From contig NZ_LFXA01000003.1 of assembly GCF_001187435.1 (NCBI RefSeq), positions 124,001-188,000 of the forward strand: DNA of 64,000 bases, in the 5' to 3' direction. The DNA comes from Streptomyces caatingaensis (GTDB lineage: Bacteria > Actinomycetota > Actinomycetes > Streptomycetales > Streptomycetaceae). Within the stretch, counting starts at the first letter, position 1. Every line of letters begins with the position of its first letter. The notes beneath the pieces are model-generated. The model was not told where the DNA came from, made no database searches, and was given only the letters and a program-made list of their open reading frames with translations. Below, piece by piece: positions 1 to 8,272 of the stretch. The position numbers were made by a program, and so were the translations under genes.

Positions 1-594
1 GGCCATACCCGCGACGAGTTCCGGCTGTTCAGCGTCATGACCGGGCGGCGGGGCACGTTCACCGAGGACGACGCCCGCACCGCTCTGGACGTCTTCGCCC
101 CCGGGCCGGGCGGCGCGGACGCCTACCGCGCGGCCCATCGGGGCGCCGCCCCCGGGGAGTTGCTGGAGCCGGTGTACTCCGACGCCCTCTTCCGGATGCC
201 GTCGCTGCTGCTGGCCGAGGCGAACGCCGCCGCCGGCGGCACCTCCTATCTCTTCGAACTGTCCCTGGAGGGCACCCTGGGCGCCGTCCACAGCCTGGAC
301 GTGCCCCTGGCCTTCGGCACGCTGGACAGCCCCGTCGCCCGGCAGCTCCTCGGCGACCCGCCCGTCCCCGGGGCCGTCGAGGTGTCGCGGGAACTCCGGC
401 AGGGCTGGACCGGCTTCGTCACCTCCGGCGACCCCGGCTGGGCCGCCTACCGCCCGGACGGGCGGCTGACCCGCGTCCTGGACGCCGCCCCCCGGACGGT
501 GCCCTATCCGGAAGAGACCTCCCGCCGTATCTGGGAGGGACGCCCGCCGGCCCCCTTCGACCTCGTGGCACCGGAGCCGGCCGCCGCCCGGTGA
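1..594 (+). CDS. Carboxylesterase type B, C-terminal part (5' truncated by window edge)
   Basis: The reading frame is open from the first base and begins in mid-protein with GHTRDEFRLFSVM, the usual G-x-T-x-D-E-F block of type B carboxylesterases (alpha/beta hydrolases that cleave carboxylic esters). The segment GAVHSLDVPLAFG carries the family's conserved histidine, presumably the third member of the catalytic triad; the serine and acid parts lie outside the window. The last ~35 residues match the family's C-terminal region. The stop lies only 6 bp before the stop of the convergent DUF1963 gene. Substrate and localisation cannot be judged without the N-terminus. Confidence 0.85.
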   Translation, partial: GHTRDEFRLFSVMTGRRGTFTEDDARTALDVFAPGPGGADAYRAAHRGAAPGELLEPVYSDALFRMPSLLLAEANAAAGGTSYLFELSLEGTLGAVHSLDVPLAFGTLDSPVARQLLGDPPVPGAVEVSRELRQGWTGFVTSGDPGWAAYRPDGRLTRVLDAAPRTVPYPEETSRRIWEGRPPAPFDLVAPEPAAAR

Positions 595-600
595 GGACCG

Positions 601-1458
601 TCAGGCGCACTGCCAGGTGAACATCGCCCGGTCGAAGCGCCGTCGGGCCAGATCCTCGGGGCGTACGAGCCAGTAGAGGGTGCCGCAGTCGCCCCACATC
701 ATGCCGGCGTCGTCGTCCGAGTCGAACTGGGCGAGCAGGGTCCAGCGCAGGGCCTCCTGCGCGATGCGGGGGTCGTCCCACGGCGGGCTGCCGAGCGCCC
801 CGCGGGCGACCTCCGACTCCACCTCGTCCTGCACGGGCTCGGCGTGGCCGCCGACGCGGTGCTCCGGGCTCTCCGAGAGCTCCCACAGGGCGTCCTCGAA
901 CTCCTCGTCCCGCAGCGGGTGGTCGTCGGGCACCGCCCCGAACTCCCGGTGCACGACGGGGTGCCACAGGTACGGCGCTGTGGTCACCGGGCGTGCCGTC
1001 AGCGGTATCGCGGGGTACGGCCGGATCCCCTCCGGTGCCGGGTGCTCGACGAGGCGGACGCCCTCCGGCACGTACAGCACCCGTGCCCCGGCCCGGCTGC
1101 CGGGGTCGTCGGGGGCGACCACCGCCTCGCCGTCGTCCACCTGCCCGTCGAAGAAGAAGAACGCGAGTGTGCCGTCGGCCGGCAGCGCGATGTCGAGGCC
1201 GGCCGACGGCAGGGCGGCGCAGTCGAGCGAGGCGACGAACGAGAGCGGTCCGTGCCCCTCCCACACCGGCCGCTCCTCGTTCTCCGGCAGCTCGGGCAGG
1301 CCGCCGAGCCGGCCCACGACCGGCTCGGCCGCCCCCTCCGCGGCCCTCTCCAGCCGCAGACCCGGCCTCAGCAGGCCGATCCAGCGCTCGGCGACGTCCT
1401 CCGGAAGGTGCCGGCGGGCGAGCGCGTGCAGTGCGTCATCGGTGGTGCTCCGTGTCAT
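601..1458 (-). CDS. DUF1963 (YwqG-like) protein
   Basis: A protein of 285 residues resembling the DUF1963/YwqG family: it has the family's 'WGGLP'-like region (GRLGGLPELPENEERP), then LSFVASLDCAALPSAG and an acidic TLAFFFFDGQVDDGE stretch, and ends with a MMWGDCGTLYWLVRPEDL segment. The biochemical role of this family is unknown. The ATG at MTRSTTDDALHAL is chosen because the longer frame upstream (49 residues) is low-complexity basic sequence and overlaps the promoter region of the divergent peptidase gene. No strong Shine-Dalgarno precedes it. It converges on the carboxylesterase. It is soluble, with no signal peptide or membrane segment. Confidence 0.75.
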   Translation of the reverse strand: MTRSTTDDALHALARRHLPEDVAERWIGLLRPGLRLERAAEGAAEPVVGRLGGLPELPENEERPVWEGHGPLSFVASLDCAALPSAGLDIALPADGTLAFFFFDGQVDDGEAVVAPDDPGSRAGARVLYVPEGVRLVEHPAPEGIRPYPAIPLTARPVTTAPYLWHPVVHREFGAVPDDHPLRDEEFEDALWELSESPEHRVGGHAEPVQDEVESEVARGALGSPPWDDPRIAQEALRWTLLAQFDSDDDAGMMWGDCGTLYWLVRPEDLARRRFDRAMFTWQCA

Positions 1459-1622
1459 GGGGACGATGATGCACGGCCCCACTGACAACGGGCCGTCCGG
1501 AGCGTGACGTTCCGGGCCCGTCCGCCGCCCCGGCGCTTTCACCTGATCGCCGCCGCGAAGACCGCGGACTTTCCGTCCCGGTGTGTTTATGTCGGATCCG
1601 ATCATCTGTGAGGGAGTGGCGC

Positions 1623-3206
1623 GTGAGACGGCTTTCGGTGATTTCGTCCCTGGTCCTTCCGCTGACGCTCGCCGCGTGGCTGTCCCCCGCGCCGGCGCAG
1701 GGCGCCCGGGCCCCCTCCGCGCCGCCCCTGGTGTGGGGGGCGTGCCCCCGGCTCTCCCAGGGGGCCGTCCCGGCGGGATGGCAGTGCGGGAGCCTGGAGG
1801 TCCCGCTCTCCTACTCCGGCGGGGCCGGGAGCCGGCAGACCGTCAGGCTCGCGCTGGCCCGCCGGCCAGCGCGCGGGCCGGGCCGGCGGCTGGGCGTCCT
1901 GTTCGGCAACCCCGGCGGCCCCGGCGCCGACGGCCTGGGCTTCACCGGCCTGTTCCAGACCGTGGTGGGCAGGGCCGCCGACCGCTACGACCTGGTGACG
2001 TGGGATCCGCGCGGCGTCGGGCACAGCAGGCCGGCGCTGCGCTGCGGCCCCGAGGAGCGGATGGAGGAGCTGTACACGCACCAGGCCGACACCCGCTCCG
2101 ACAAGGGGGTTCGCGAAAAGGTCCGCAACGACCAGGAGGCGGCCCGGCTCTGCCGGGCCAACGCCGCGGCGCTGATCTCCCACATGTCCACGACGGACAC
2201 CGTCCGCGACCTCGACCGCATGCGGCAGGCCCTGGGCCGGCCGAAGCTCGACTTCATCGGCTTCTCCTACGGGACGGTGATCGGCGCCGTCTACGCCAAC
2301 CTCTTTCCCGCCCGCACCGGGAGGATGGTCCTGCACGGCGTGGTCGACGCGCGCCGGTGGATGAACGACCTCCCCGCCTTCATGCGCAGCGACACCGCCG
2401 AGGGCGAACGCACGCTCCGGGCCGCGCTCAGGGCCTGCGACGCCCACCCCGCCGACTGCGCCTTCGCCGGCGGCGCGCAGCGCAAGTTCGACCGCCTGGC
2501 CGCCCGGCTGCGCCCCGCCGGCGCCCGCGTGCCGGACCCGCGCGTCACCTGGCGCCGTCTCGTGCACGACGCCCTGGTGGTCTCCACCCCGGGCGCCACC
2601 GGGCGGGAGGCGGCCGGTGACCTCCAGGCCATGTACGGCGCGGTGTTCGAGAACCGGCCCTACCACCAGGCGCAGGCGCTCCCCGACGTCGAGACCGGGC
2701 TGCCGGCCCCCTGGGGGCTCCCCGCTCCGTACCGCCGGGAGTCGGACGGCTACTCGTTCAACATGTACGACAGCCGCAACGCCACGCTGTGCCTGGACTT
2801 CCCGCCCGCGCCCGCCGATCCCGGCTGGTGGCTCCGGCAGGTGCGGGACGCGGAGCGCGCCAGCAGGGTGTTCGGCGCGTTCCGCGTCCTGGACAACGCC
2901 GTGTGCGCCGGGTGGCCGTCCCGCCAGCCGCGCGGCTACATGTACACCGGCCCCTGGAACCGCGGCTCCGCGCAGCCGCTCATCGTCAACGAGCGCTGGG
3001 ACAACGCCACTCCCCTGGCCTGGGCGCAGGCCATGCGGGCCGCCCTGGGCCCGGGGGCGCGGCTCGTCGTCAACGAGGGCTTCGGGCACGGCGCCGTGAC
3101 GCGGTGCAGCGTGCACCATGTGGCGACGTACTTCCTGACGGGCCGGCGGCCGGCGGACGGGACGGTGTGCCGCGGTGGCCGCACCAACCCGTTCCAGGAG
3201 GACTGA
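1623..3206 (+). CDS. Secreted S33 alpha/beta hydrolase, tripeptidyl aminopeptidase (TAP/SlpD-E) family
   Basis: A 527-residue exported hydrolase of the Streptomyces TAP family, serine exopeptidases that remove N-terminal tripeptides from extracellular proteins. The GTG start is preceded by AGGGAG 6 nt upstream and opens a signal peptide (RRLSVISSLVLPLTLAAWL, then AxA-type sites). The mature protein has the oxyanion region GNPGGPGADG, the nucleophile elbow GFSYGT (Ser about residue 215), an aspartate in NERWDNATPL and a histidine in GFGHGA, followed by a Cys-containing TAP C-terminal region (RCSVHHVATYFL). All triad residues are present, so it should be active. It is followed in the same direction by the M28 peptidase gene. 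The exact substrate is inferred from family only. Confidence 0.85.
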   Translation: MRRLSVISSLVLPLTLAAWLSPAPAQGARAPSAPPLVWGACPRLSQGAVPAGWQCGSLEVPLSYSGGAGSRQTVRLALARRPARGPGRRLGVLFGNPGGPGADGLGFTGLFQTVVGRAADRYDLVTWDPRGVGHSRPALRCGPEERMEELYTHQADTRSDKGVREKVRNDQEAARLCRANAAALISHMSTTDTVRDLDRMRQALGRPKLDFIGFSYGTVIGAVYANLFPARTGRMVLHGVVDARRWMNDLPAFMRSDTAEGERTLRAALRACDAHPADCAFAGGAQRKFDRLAARLRPAGARVPDPRVTWRRLVHDALVVSTPGATGREAAGDLQAMYGAVFENRPYHQAQALPDVETGLPAPWGLPAPYRRESDGYSFNMYDSRNATLCLDFPPAPADPGWWLRQVRDAERASRVFGAFRVLDNAVCAGWPSRQPRGYMYTGPWNRGSAQPLIVNERWDNATPLAWAQAMRAALGPGARLVVNEGFGHGAVTRCSVHHVATYFLTGRRPADGTVCRGGRTNPFQED

Positions 3207-3310
3207 GGCCGTACGACCGCGCCTTCGCCCGGTGCGGTCGCGCCGGCCGGGGCCCGGCGGGCCGAAACCGGGCCTTGCGGGAGCGCTGTTGCGGCCGTGA
3301 CGATGGCGGC

Positions 3311-4807
3311 ATGACGCAGCCGGGCGAGGACGCGGGCAGCAGACACAGCGGTCACGACGGGCACAGTGGTCACGACGGGCACGGCGGGCGGGGCACGGCA
3401 CGGCGTACGGTGCTCGGCGCGGCCGCGGCCGGTGCGGCGGCCCTCGGGGCCGCCGGGCTGCCGCCGGAAGCGGCGGCGGACGCACCCGCGCAGGCGCCCG
3501 GAGGGCCCGCCCACCACCGCCCCACCCGCCAGCCGCCCCCGCGCGAACTCCGCTCCCTGCTGCGGGAGATCGACCCGCGCCGCATCGAGGCGACCGTCCG
3601 CAAACTCGTCTCCTTCGGCACCCGGCACACGCTGTCCGCCCAGGACGATCCCGTACGCGGCGTGGGCGCCGCCCGCGACTGGCTCCTCGCCGAACTGCGC
3701 CACCGCGCCCGGGCCTCCGGGGGCCGGATGACCGTGGAACTCCAGTCGTACGTGCAACAGCCCGCGCCCCGCGTCCCGGTGGCGACCAGGATCACCAACG
3801 TCCTCGCCACGCTGCGGGGTTCGCTCACCCCCGAGCGGATCTACGTGGTCTCGGGGCACTACGACACACGGTGCAGCGACCCCATGGACGCGGCCGGCGA
3901 CGCGCCCGGCGCCGACGACGACGCCTCCGGGGTGGCCGTCGTCCTGGAACTGGCCCGGGTCTTCGCGGCCCGGCGGCCGGCCGCGACCGTGGTGTTCGCG
4001 GCGGTGGCCGGCGAGGAGCAGGGGCTGTACGGGTCCGGCCACATGGCCCGGACGTACCGGGGCCGGCAGGCCGACGTGCAGGGCATGTTCACCAACGACA
4101 TCGTGGGGAGCCCGACCGCCGAGGACGGCTCGCGCGACCCGTACACCATCCGGCTGTTCGCCGAGGGCGTGCCGACCTCCGAGACCCCGGAACAGGCCGA
4201 GGTCCGGCGCTCGGTGGGCGGCGAGAACGACTCGCCCTCGCGCCAGCTCGCCCGCTTCGTCCGGGACACCGCCGAGAACGACGCGACGGGCATGCGGGTG
4301 CGGGTGGTGTACCGCCGCGACCGCTACCTGCGCAGCGGCGACCACATCCCGTTCCTCCAACAGGGCTATCCGGCCGCCCGGTTCACCGAACCCGCCGAGA
4401 ACTACGCGCACCAGCACCAGGACGTCCGGGTGGTGGACGGCAAGCAGTACGGCGACCTGCCCGAGTTCTGCGACTTCGGCTTCATCGCCCGGGTGGCCCG
4501 GGTGAACGCGGCCGCCCTGTGGTCCCTCGCCCACGCCCCCGGCACCCCCCGCGGCGCGAAGATCCGCACCGCCGCCCTCGGCAACTCCACCGAACTGGTC
4601 TGGGAACGCGGCCCGGATCCGGACCTCGCCGGCTACGAGGTGGTGTGGCGGGAGACCACCGACACGGAGTGGACGCATGTCATCCCGGCCGGGAACACGA
4701 CCCGGCACACCGTCGACCTCTCCAAGGACAACGTCTTCTTCGGCCTCCGCGCCGTCAACCGCTCCGGGCTGCGCAGCCCGGTGGCCTTCTGCACGCCTCA
4801 GGCGTGA
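3311..4807 (+). CDS. Tat-exported M28 family zinc aminopeptidase with C-terminal fibronectin III domain
   Basis: 498 residues. After a His/Gly-rich N-terminal tract (HSGHDGHSGHDGHGG) comes a Tat-like signal, ARRTVLGAAAAGAAALGAAG, so export of the folded metalloenzyme is likely. The M28 fold shows the di-zinc ligands in order: GHYDTR (His), GADDDASG (bridging Asp), GEEQGLYG (catalytic and ligand Glu pair), TNDIVG (Asp) and YAHQHQD (His). The last ~85 residues (STELVWERGPDPDLAGYEVVW... FFGLRAVNRSG) form a fibronectin type III domain. Family members release N-terminal amino acids from peptides. The gene lies 104 bp after the TAP-like gene, suggesting joint extracellular peptide breakdown. The ribosome-binding site is weak and the histidine repeat in front of the Tat motif is unusual. 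Confidence 0.85.
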   Translation: MTQPGEDAGSRHSGHDGHSGHDGHGGRGTARRTVLGAAAAGAAALGAAGLPPEAAADAPAQAPGGPAHHRPTRQPPPRELRSLLREIDPRRIEATVRKLVSFGTRHTLSAQDDPVRGVGAARDWLLAELRHRARASGGRMTVELQSYVQQPAPRVPVATRITNVLATLRGSLTPERIYVVSGHYDTRCSDPMDAAGDAPGADDDASGVAVVLELARVFAARRPAATVVFAAVAGEEQGLYGSGHMARTYRGRQADVQGMFTNDIVGSPTAEDGSRDPYTIRLFAEGVPTSETPEQAEVRRSVGGENDSPSRQLARFVRDTAENDATGMRVRVVYRRDRYLRSGDHIPFLQQGYPAARFTEPAENYAHQHQDVRVVDGKQYGDLPEFCDFGFIARVARVNAAALWSLAHAPGTPRGAKIRTAALGNSTELVWERGPDPDLAGYEVVWRETTDTEWTHVIPAGNTTRHTVDLSKDNVFFGLRAVNRSGLRSPVAFCTPQA

Positions 4808-5192
4808 GGCGGGGCGGACGGCCGGCCCGCCGGCATGGGCACGATGGGCGGCCTGATGCGGCAGGGAAACCAGCGGCGGACGCCGCAGCGCAGGTGAACT
4901 CCTCCGCCGCCCACCCCGAACGCGTCGAACGGCTTCGGGCGGAGGCCGCTGTGCTGCTCCGCTTCGTCGACGTGGGCGGGAGGCCGTCCCCGCCTGCTCA
5001 GCCGTAAGGACGAGGACTTCGTCCTCGACCCCGTCCGGACCCTCTCGTTCTCCCCCGCGAGACCGCGAAGCGGGCGGGGAGTCCCGCCGCCCTTCGTCGG
5101 ATCCGGACGCCGATGTCGAGAACCCGTGCCCCGGCACCTTCCCCACCGCGAAAGCACCACAATGGGTCACACCCGCACCGAGGAGGACCACG
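4808..5192. other. Intergenic stretch without a recognisable gene
   Basis: About 385 bp between the M28 peptidase and the YCII gene. No frame gives a protein I recognise. Near the middle a 7-bp inverted repeat (CGAGGAC, 3-nt loop, GTCCTCG) could form a small hairpin. The last ~20 bp hold the strong ribosome-binding site of the YCII gene. The rest shows nothing I can name. Confidence 0.4.
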
Positions 5193-5588
5193 ATGGCCAA
5201 GTACGTTCTGCTCAAGCACTACCGCGGCGCCCCGGCTTCGGTCAACGACGTGCCGATGGACCAGTGGGCGCCGGAAGAAGTCACGGCTCATGTCCAGTAC
5301 ATGAACGACTTCGCGGCCCGGCTGAAGAAGACCGGTGAGTTCGTCGACAGTCTGGCGCTGGCCCCCGAGGGGGCGTGGGTGCGTTACGACGGGGAGGGGC
5401 GCCCGCCGTTGGTCGACGGGCCGTTCGCGGAGGCCAAGGACCTCGTCGCCGGCTGGACGATCATTGACGTCGACAGCCGTGAACGGGCCGTCGAGCTGGC
5501 CGGGGAGCTGTCGGCCGCACCGGGGGCGGGCGGGAAGCCGATCCACGAGTGGCTGGAGGTGCGCCCGTTCCTGACCACGCCGCACTGA
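5193..5588 (+). CDS. YCII-related (DGPF domain) protein
   Basis: A 131-residue cytosolic protein of the YCII/DGPF family: N-terminal MAKYVLLKHY strand, the signature LVDGPFAEAKDLVAGW, and the closing IDVDSRERAVELAGEL helix. Members have a dimeric ferredoxin-like fold with a conserved His/Asp pocket. Their reaction is mostly unknown, and many are encoded next to ECF sigma factors; no sigma factor is adjacent here. The start is well supported by GAGGAGG 7 nt before the ATG. It converges on the DUF4232 gene across a GC-rich palindrome. Confidence 0.85.
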   Translation: MAKYVLLKHYRGAPASVNDVPMDQWAPEEVTAHVQYMNDFAARLKKTGEFVDSLALAPEGAWVRYDGEGRPPLVDGPFAEAKDLVAGWTIIDVDSRERAVELAGELSAAPGAGGKPIHEWLEVRPFLTTPH

Positions 5589-5669
5589 GCGGGACCGACG
5601 ACCAGGAACGGTCCGTCACCTCCTACCGTGTGGCCGGTGTCCTGGTCACGTCCTGGCACCTGGGCCCGG

Positions 5670-5690
5670 GGCCGGGGCCGGGCCCCGGCC
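5670..5690. terminator. Candidate bidirectional terminator hairpin
   Basis: A perfect inverted repeat with 9-bp arms (GGCCGGGGC and GCCCCGGCC) and a 3-nt loop lies between the convergent YCII and DUF4232 genes. It lacks a U-tract, as is common for GC-rich actinomycete terminators. Function is inferred from position and stem stability. Confidence 0.5.
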
Positions 5691-5724
5691 ATCCCGGCCC
5701 CGGCGCCCTGACGCAGCCGGGCGA

Positions 5725-6291
5725 TCAGTAGGAGAGCGCCCGGTCCGCGGTGCTCTGCCAGAAGGTGACCCACGCCGAGTCGTCGAAGTACGTACCCGGG
5801 ACGCGGGGCCGCGCCGGGCCGCCGACGGAGCCCTGGCCGGCGGCGTCGGTGAAGTAGACGTCGATGCCGGAGACGCGGTGCCCGTGGGTTCCGCTGCCGT
5901 CGGGCGACTCGCTCATGATGCCCGCGTACGCGGACTGGCCGGGCTTGAGGATGACGACGGCCTGCGGAGCGCTGTCCCGGAGCACGGTGACGGGCGCCTG
6001 CTGCCCGGCGTCCCAGCGCAGCGCCGGGGCGTGGTAGGCGGCGCAGGTGGTCCTGCCGGTGTTGGTGGCGGTGAGCAGCAGGTGGTTGAGGGGCCGGGGG
6101 ACGGGGGTCACGGTCACCTTGGTGTTGTCGGCCGTGCAGGGGGCTGTCCGCTGGGCCGCGGCCGGCTTGGACGCGGCCGGCTTCGAGGTGACGGTGGAGG
6201 CGCCGGCGGTCTGGGTGCCGGCGAGCGTGAGGGCGGCCGCGGCGGCTGCTGCGGCGGCGAAGCGGGCCGCGGTGGTGGTCGTGACGTTCAT
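5725..6291 (-). CDS. Secreted DUF4232 protein
   Basis: A 188-residue exported protein. The ATG (MNVTTTTAARF) follows AGGAAAGG at good spacing and opens an alanine-rich signal peptide ending near GTQTAGAS. A short Lys/Pro/Ala linker (SKPAASKPAAAQ) leads into a DUF4232 domain starting at PCTADNTKVTVTPV, with the family's paired cysteines (PCTADN and TTCAAYHAP) and LKPGQSAYAGI motif. These are small beta-rich cell-surface or secreted proteins of actinomycetes without known activity. The gene is monocistronic; the ~295 bp upstream is non-coding and I recognise no site in it. Confidence 0.8.
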   Translation of the reverse strand: MNVTTTTAARFAAAAAAAAALTLAGTQTAGASTVTSKPAASKPAAAQRTAPCTADNTKVTVTPVPRPLNHLLLTATNTGRTTCAAYHAPALRWDAGQQAPVTVLRDSAPQAVVILKPGQSAYAGIMSESPDGSGTHGHRVSGIDVYFTDAAGQGSVGGPARPRVPGTYFDDSAWVTFWQSTADRALSY

Positions 6292-6586
6292 GTGACGTGC
6301 CTTTCCTGTGGGCTGTGGTTGTGCCTGTGGGTCTTCCTGCGCCTGCCCCGGTGAGGCGTGCGTGACCGCCTGACGGGGCGTGGAGCGCGGGGAGCGGACG
6401 CCTCGGCGGCGGGGGGACCGCGGCCGTCGTCCGGTGATCAACAGGCTGCCCGGCGGGGTGCGGCGGGCACAACGGCTGCGCGCAGTTGCGGGACGCCGGA
6501 ATGCGGAAAGCACCTCTGACCTGCGGGAATGCGGGTGCCCTGGAACGCCGGGCCGGGACGCGGGGGCGGGGGGAAGGGGGCGGGCG

Positions 6587-7633
6587 TCAGCTCGTCAGCA
6601 CCTCGGGGTTGGCGCAGTGGGCGAGCGGCTCGCCGCGCAGGAAGCGGGCGGTCTCGGCGGCGACGATGCGGGCCGCCCTGCGGGCGACCTGGCGGCTGGC
6701 GCCGGCGATGTGGGGGGTGAGGACGACGCCGGGGGTGGTGAGCAGGCGGGCGCCGGCCGGGACCGGCTCGGCCGGGTAGACGTCGAAGCCGGCCCCGGCC
6801 AGGTGCCCGGATTCCAGGGCGTCGCACACCGCGTCGTAGTCGAGGAGCGCGCCGCGCGCGCAGTTGACGAGGACGGAGCCGCGGGGCATGGCCGCGATCT
6901 CGGCGCGGCCGATCAGGCCACGGGTCTCGTCCGTGACGCGGGCGTGGAGGGACACGATGCGGGAGCGGGCGAGGAGTTCGCCGAGGGAGACCGGTTCGGC
7001 GATGCCGGTGAGCGCGTCGGGGCGCACGTACGGGTCGTGGACGAGGACGCGGGCGCCCATGGCGGCCAGGACGCGGGCGACGCGGGAGCCGATCGCGCCG
7101 AAGCCGACGAGGCCGACGGTGGTGCCCTCGATCTCGATGCCGCACCGGTCGTAGTCGTAGTGATCGCCGCGCCACGTGCCGTTCCTGAGGTCGGTGTGGA
7201 CGTCGCCGACGCCCCGGGCGGCGGCGAGGAGCAGGGCGAGGGTGTGCTCGGCGGTGGCGGTCGCGTTGCGGCCGGGCGCGTAGCAGACGGCGACGCCGTG
7301 CCGGGTGGCGGCGGCGAGGTCGGCGTTGACCGGGCCGCCGCGGCTGACGCAGCAGAGCTCCAGCCCGGGGCAGGCGGCCAGGACGCGTTCGGTCAGGGGC
7401 GCCAGCTGGGTGACGCAGACGCGGGCGCCGCGCAGGGCCTCGATCATCTGCTCCTCGGTGCCGGACGCCTCGTCGACCCCGGCGACGGGGCCGAAGGGCG
7501 TGTGCGGCCAGGGCAGCCGGAGTTCGCGTATGGCGAGGGGCGTGGTGGCGGGGACGGCGGCGCGGAGTTCCTCGCCGAGGAGGCGCGGCAGGACGAAGTG
7601 GTCGCCGGCGGCGAGGACGGTGGTGGTGCTCAT
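6587..7633 (-). CDS. D-isomer-specific 2-hydroxyacid dehydrogenase (NAD-binding)
   Basis: 348 residues with the two-domain fold of the D-2-hydroxyacid dehydrogenases, NAD(P)-dependent oxidoreductases that interconvert 2-keto and 2-hydroxy acids. Visible motifs are the dinucleotide-binding GLVGFGAIGSRVA, the aspartate in VHDPYV, the catalytic Arg in VNCARGALLD, the Glu in DVYPAEP and the catalytic His in TPHIAGAS (family usually H-x-G-x-x-T). AGGAG precedes the ATG. It is the last gene of the FGGY kinase operon, 24 bp after the phosphatase gene, so it probably acts on a product of that sugar pathway. Substrate is not predictable from sequence. Confidence 0.85.
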   Translation of the reverse strand: MSTTTVLAAGDHFVLPRLLGEELRAAVPATTPLAIRELRLPWPHTPFGPVAGVDEASGTEEQMIEALRGARVCVTQLAPLTERVLAACPGLELCCVSRGGPVNADLAAATRHGVAVCYAPGRNATATAEHTLALLLAAARGVGDVHTDLRNGTWRGDHYDYDRCGIEIEGTTVGLVGFGAIGSRVARVLAAMGARVLVHDPYVRPDALTGIAEPVSLGELLARSRIVSLHARVTDETRGLIGRAEIAAMPRGSVLVNCARGALLDYDAVCDALESGHLAGAGFDVYPAEPVPAGARLLTTPGVVLTPHIAGASRQVARRAARIVAAETARFLRGEPLAHCANPEVLTS

Positions 7634-7657
7634 GGGTTCTCCTGGCGGCGGGGGGCG

Positions 7658-8272
7658 TCAGCGGGCGGGCAGGGCGGGGGCGTTGAGGCGGAGCAGGGCG
7701 GCGCGGCCGGCGCGGAGCCGGAGTTCGGTGAGGGCGCCGTTCTCCAGGACGGGGAAGACCTGGCGGTAGCGGGAGAGGGGGATCTCCAGCAGCCGGCAGA
7801 GGGCGAGACGGACGAGGGTGGAGTGGGCGACGACGAGGACGCGGCCGTCGGGGAGCTCCCGGGCGGTCTGCGTCAGGCAGTCGAGGGCGCGGTCGGCGGC
7901 CGCGGCGGGGTCCTCGCCGCCGGGGAGGTGGTGGGCGACGGGGTCGGCGAGGAAGGCGGCGAGGGCGTCGGGGAACGCGTCGGCCATCTCGTCGCGGGTG
8001 AGCCCGTCGCCGCGGCCGAAGTCCACTTCCACCAGGCGTTCGTCGACGCGCGGGGCGAGGCCGAGGGCGGTGGCGGCGGGGCGGGCGGTGAGCCGGGCGC
8101 GGGAGAGCGGGGAGCAGAGGACGGCGTCGAGCCGCTGCCCGGCGGCCCAGGCGGCCAGGTCCTCGGCCTGCCGGAGGCCGTGTTCGGTGAGGGGGACGTC
8201 GGTGCGGCCCGCGTAGCGGTTCTCGGCGTGCCAGGTGGTCTCGCCGTGGCGTACGAGGAGGAAGTCGGTCAC
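7658..8272 (-). CDS. Histidine phosphatase family protein (phosphoglycerate mutase-like)
   Basis: 204 residues of the histidine phosphatase superfamily. The phosphohistidine motif LVRHGETTWHAENRYAG is at the N-terminus, LCSPLSRARLTA follows, then a Glu-containing EVDFGRGDGLTRDE segment and the second catalytic His in VVAHSTLVRLALC. Start: the GTG overlaps the TGA of the upstream FGGY kinase gene (GTGA), so translation is likely coupled; the long frame upstream is only the antisense shadow. In this operon it more likely removes a phosphate from a sugar phosphate than acts in glycolysis. That is inference from context. Confidence 0.85.
   Translation of the reverse strand: MTDFLLVRHGETTWHAENRYAGRTDVPLTEHGLRQAEDLAAWAAGQRLDAVLCSPLSRARLTARPAATALGLAPRVDERLVEVDFGRGDGLTRDEMADAFPDALAAFLADPVAHHLPGGEDPAAAADRALDCLTQTARELPDGRVLVVAHSTLVRLALCRLLEIPLSRYRQVFPVLENGALTELRLRAGRAALLRLNAPALPAR

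Noticed and set aside
2936..5215. Long minus-strand frame opposite the M28 peptidase
   Set aside because: Low-complexity Arg/Gly/Val composition without motifs; the plus strand has full metal ligands of a peptidase.
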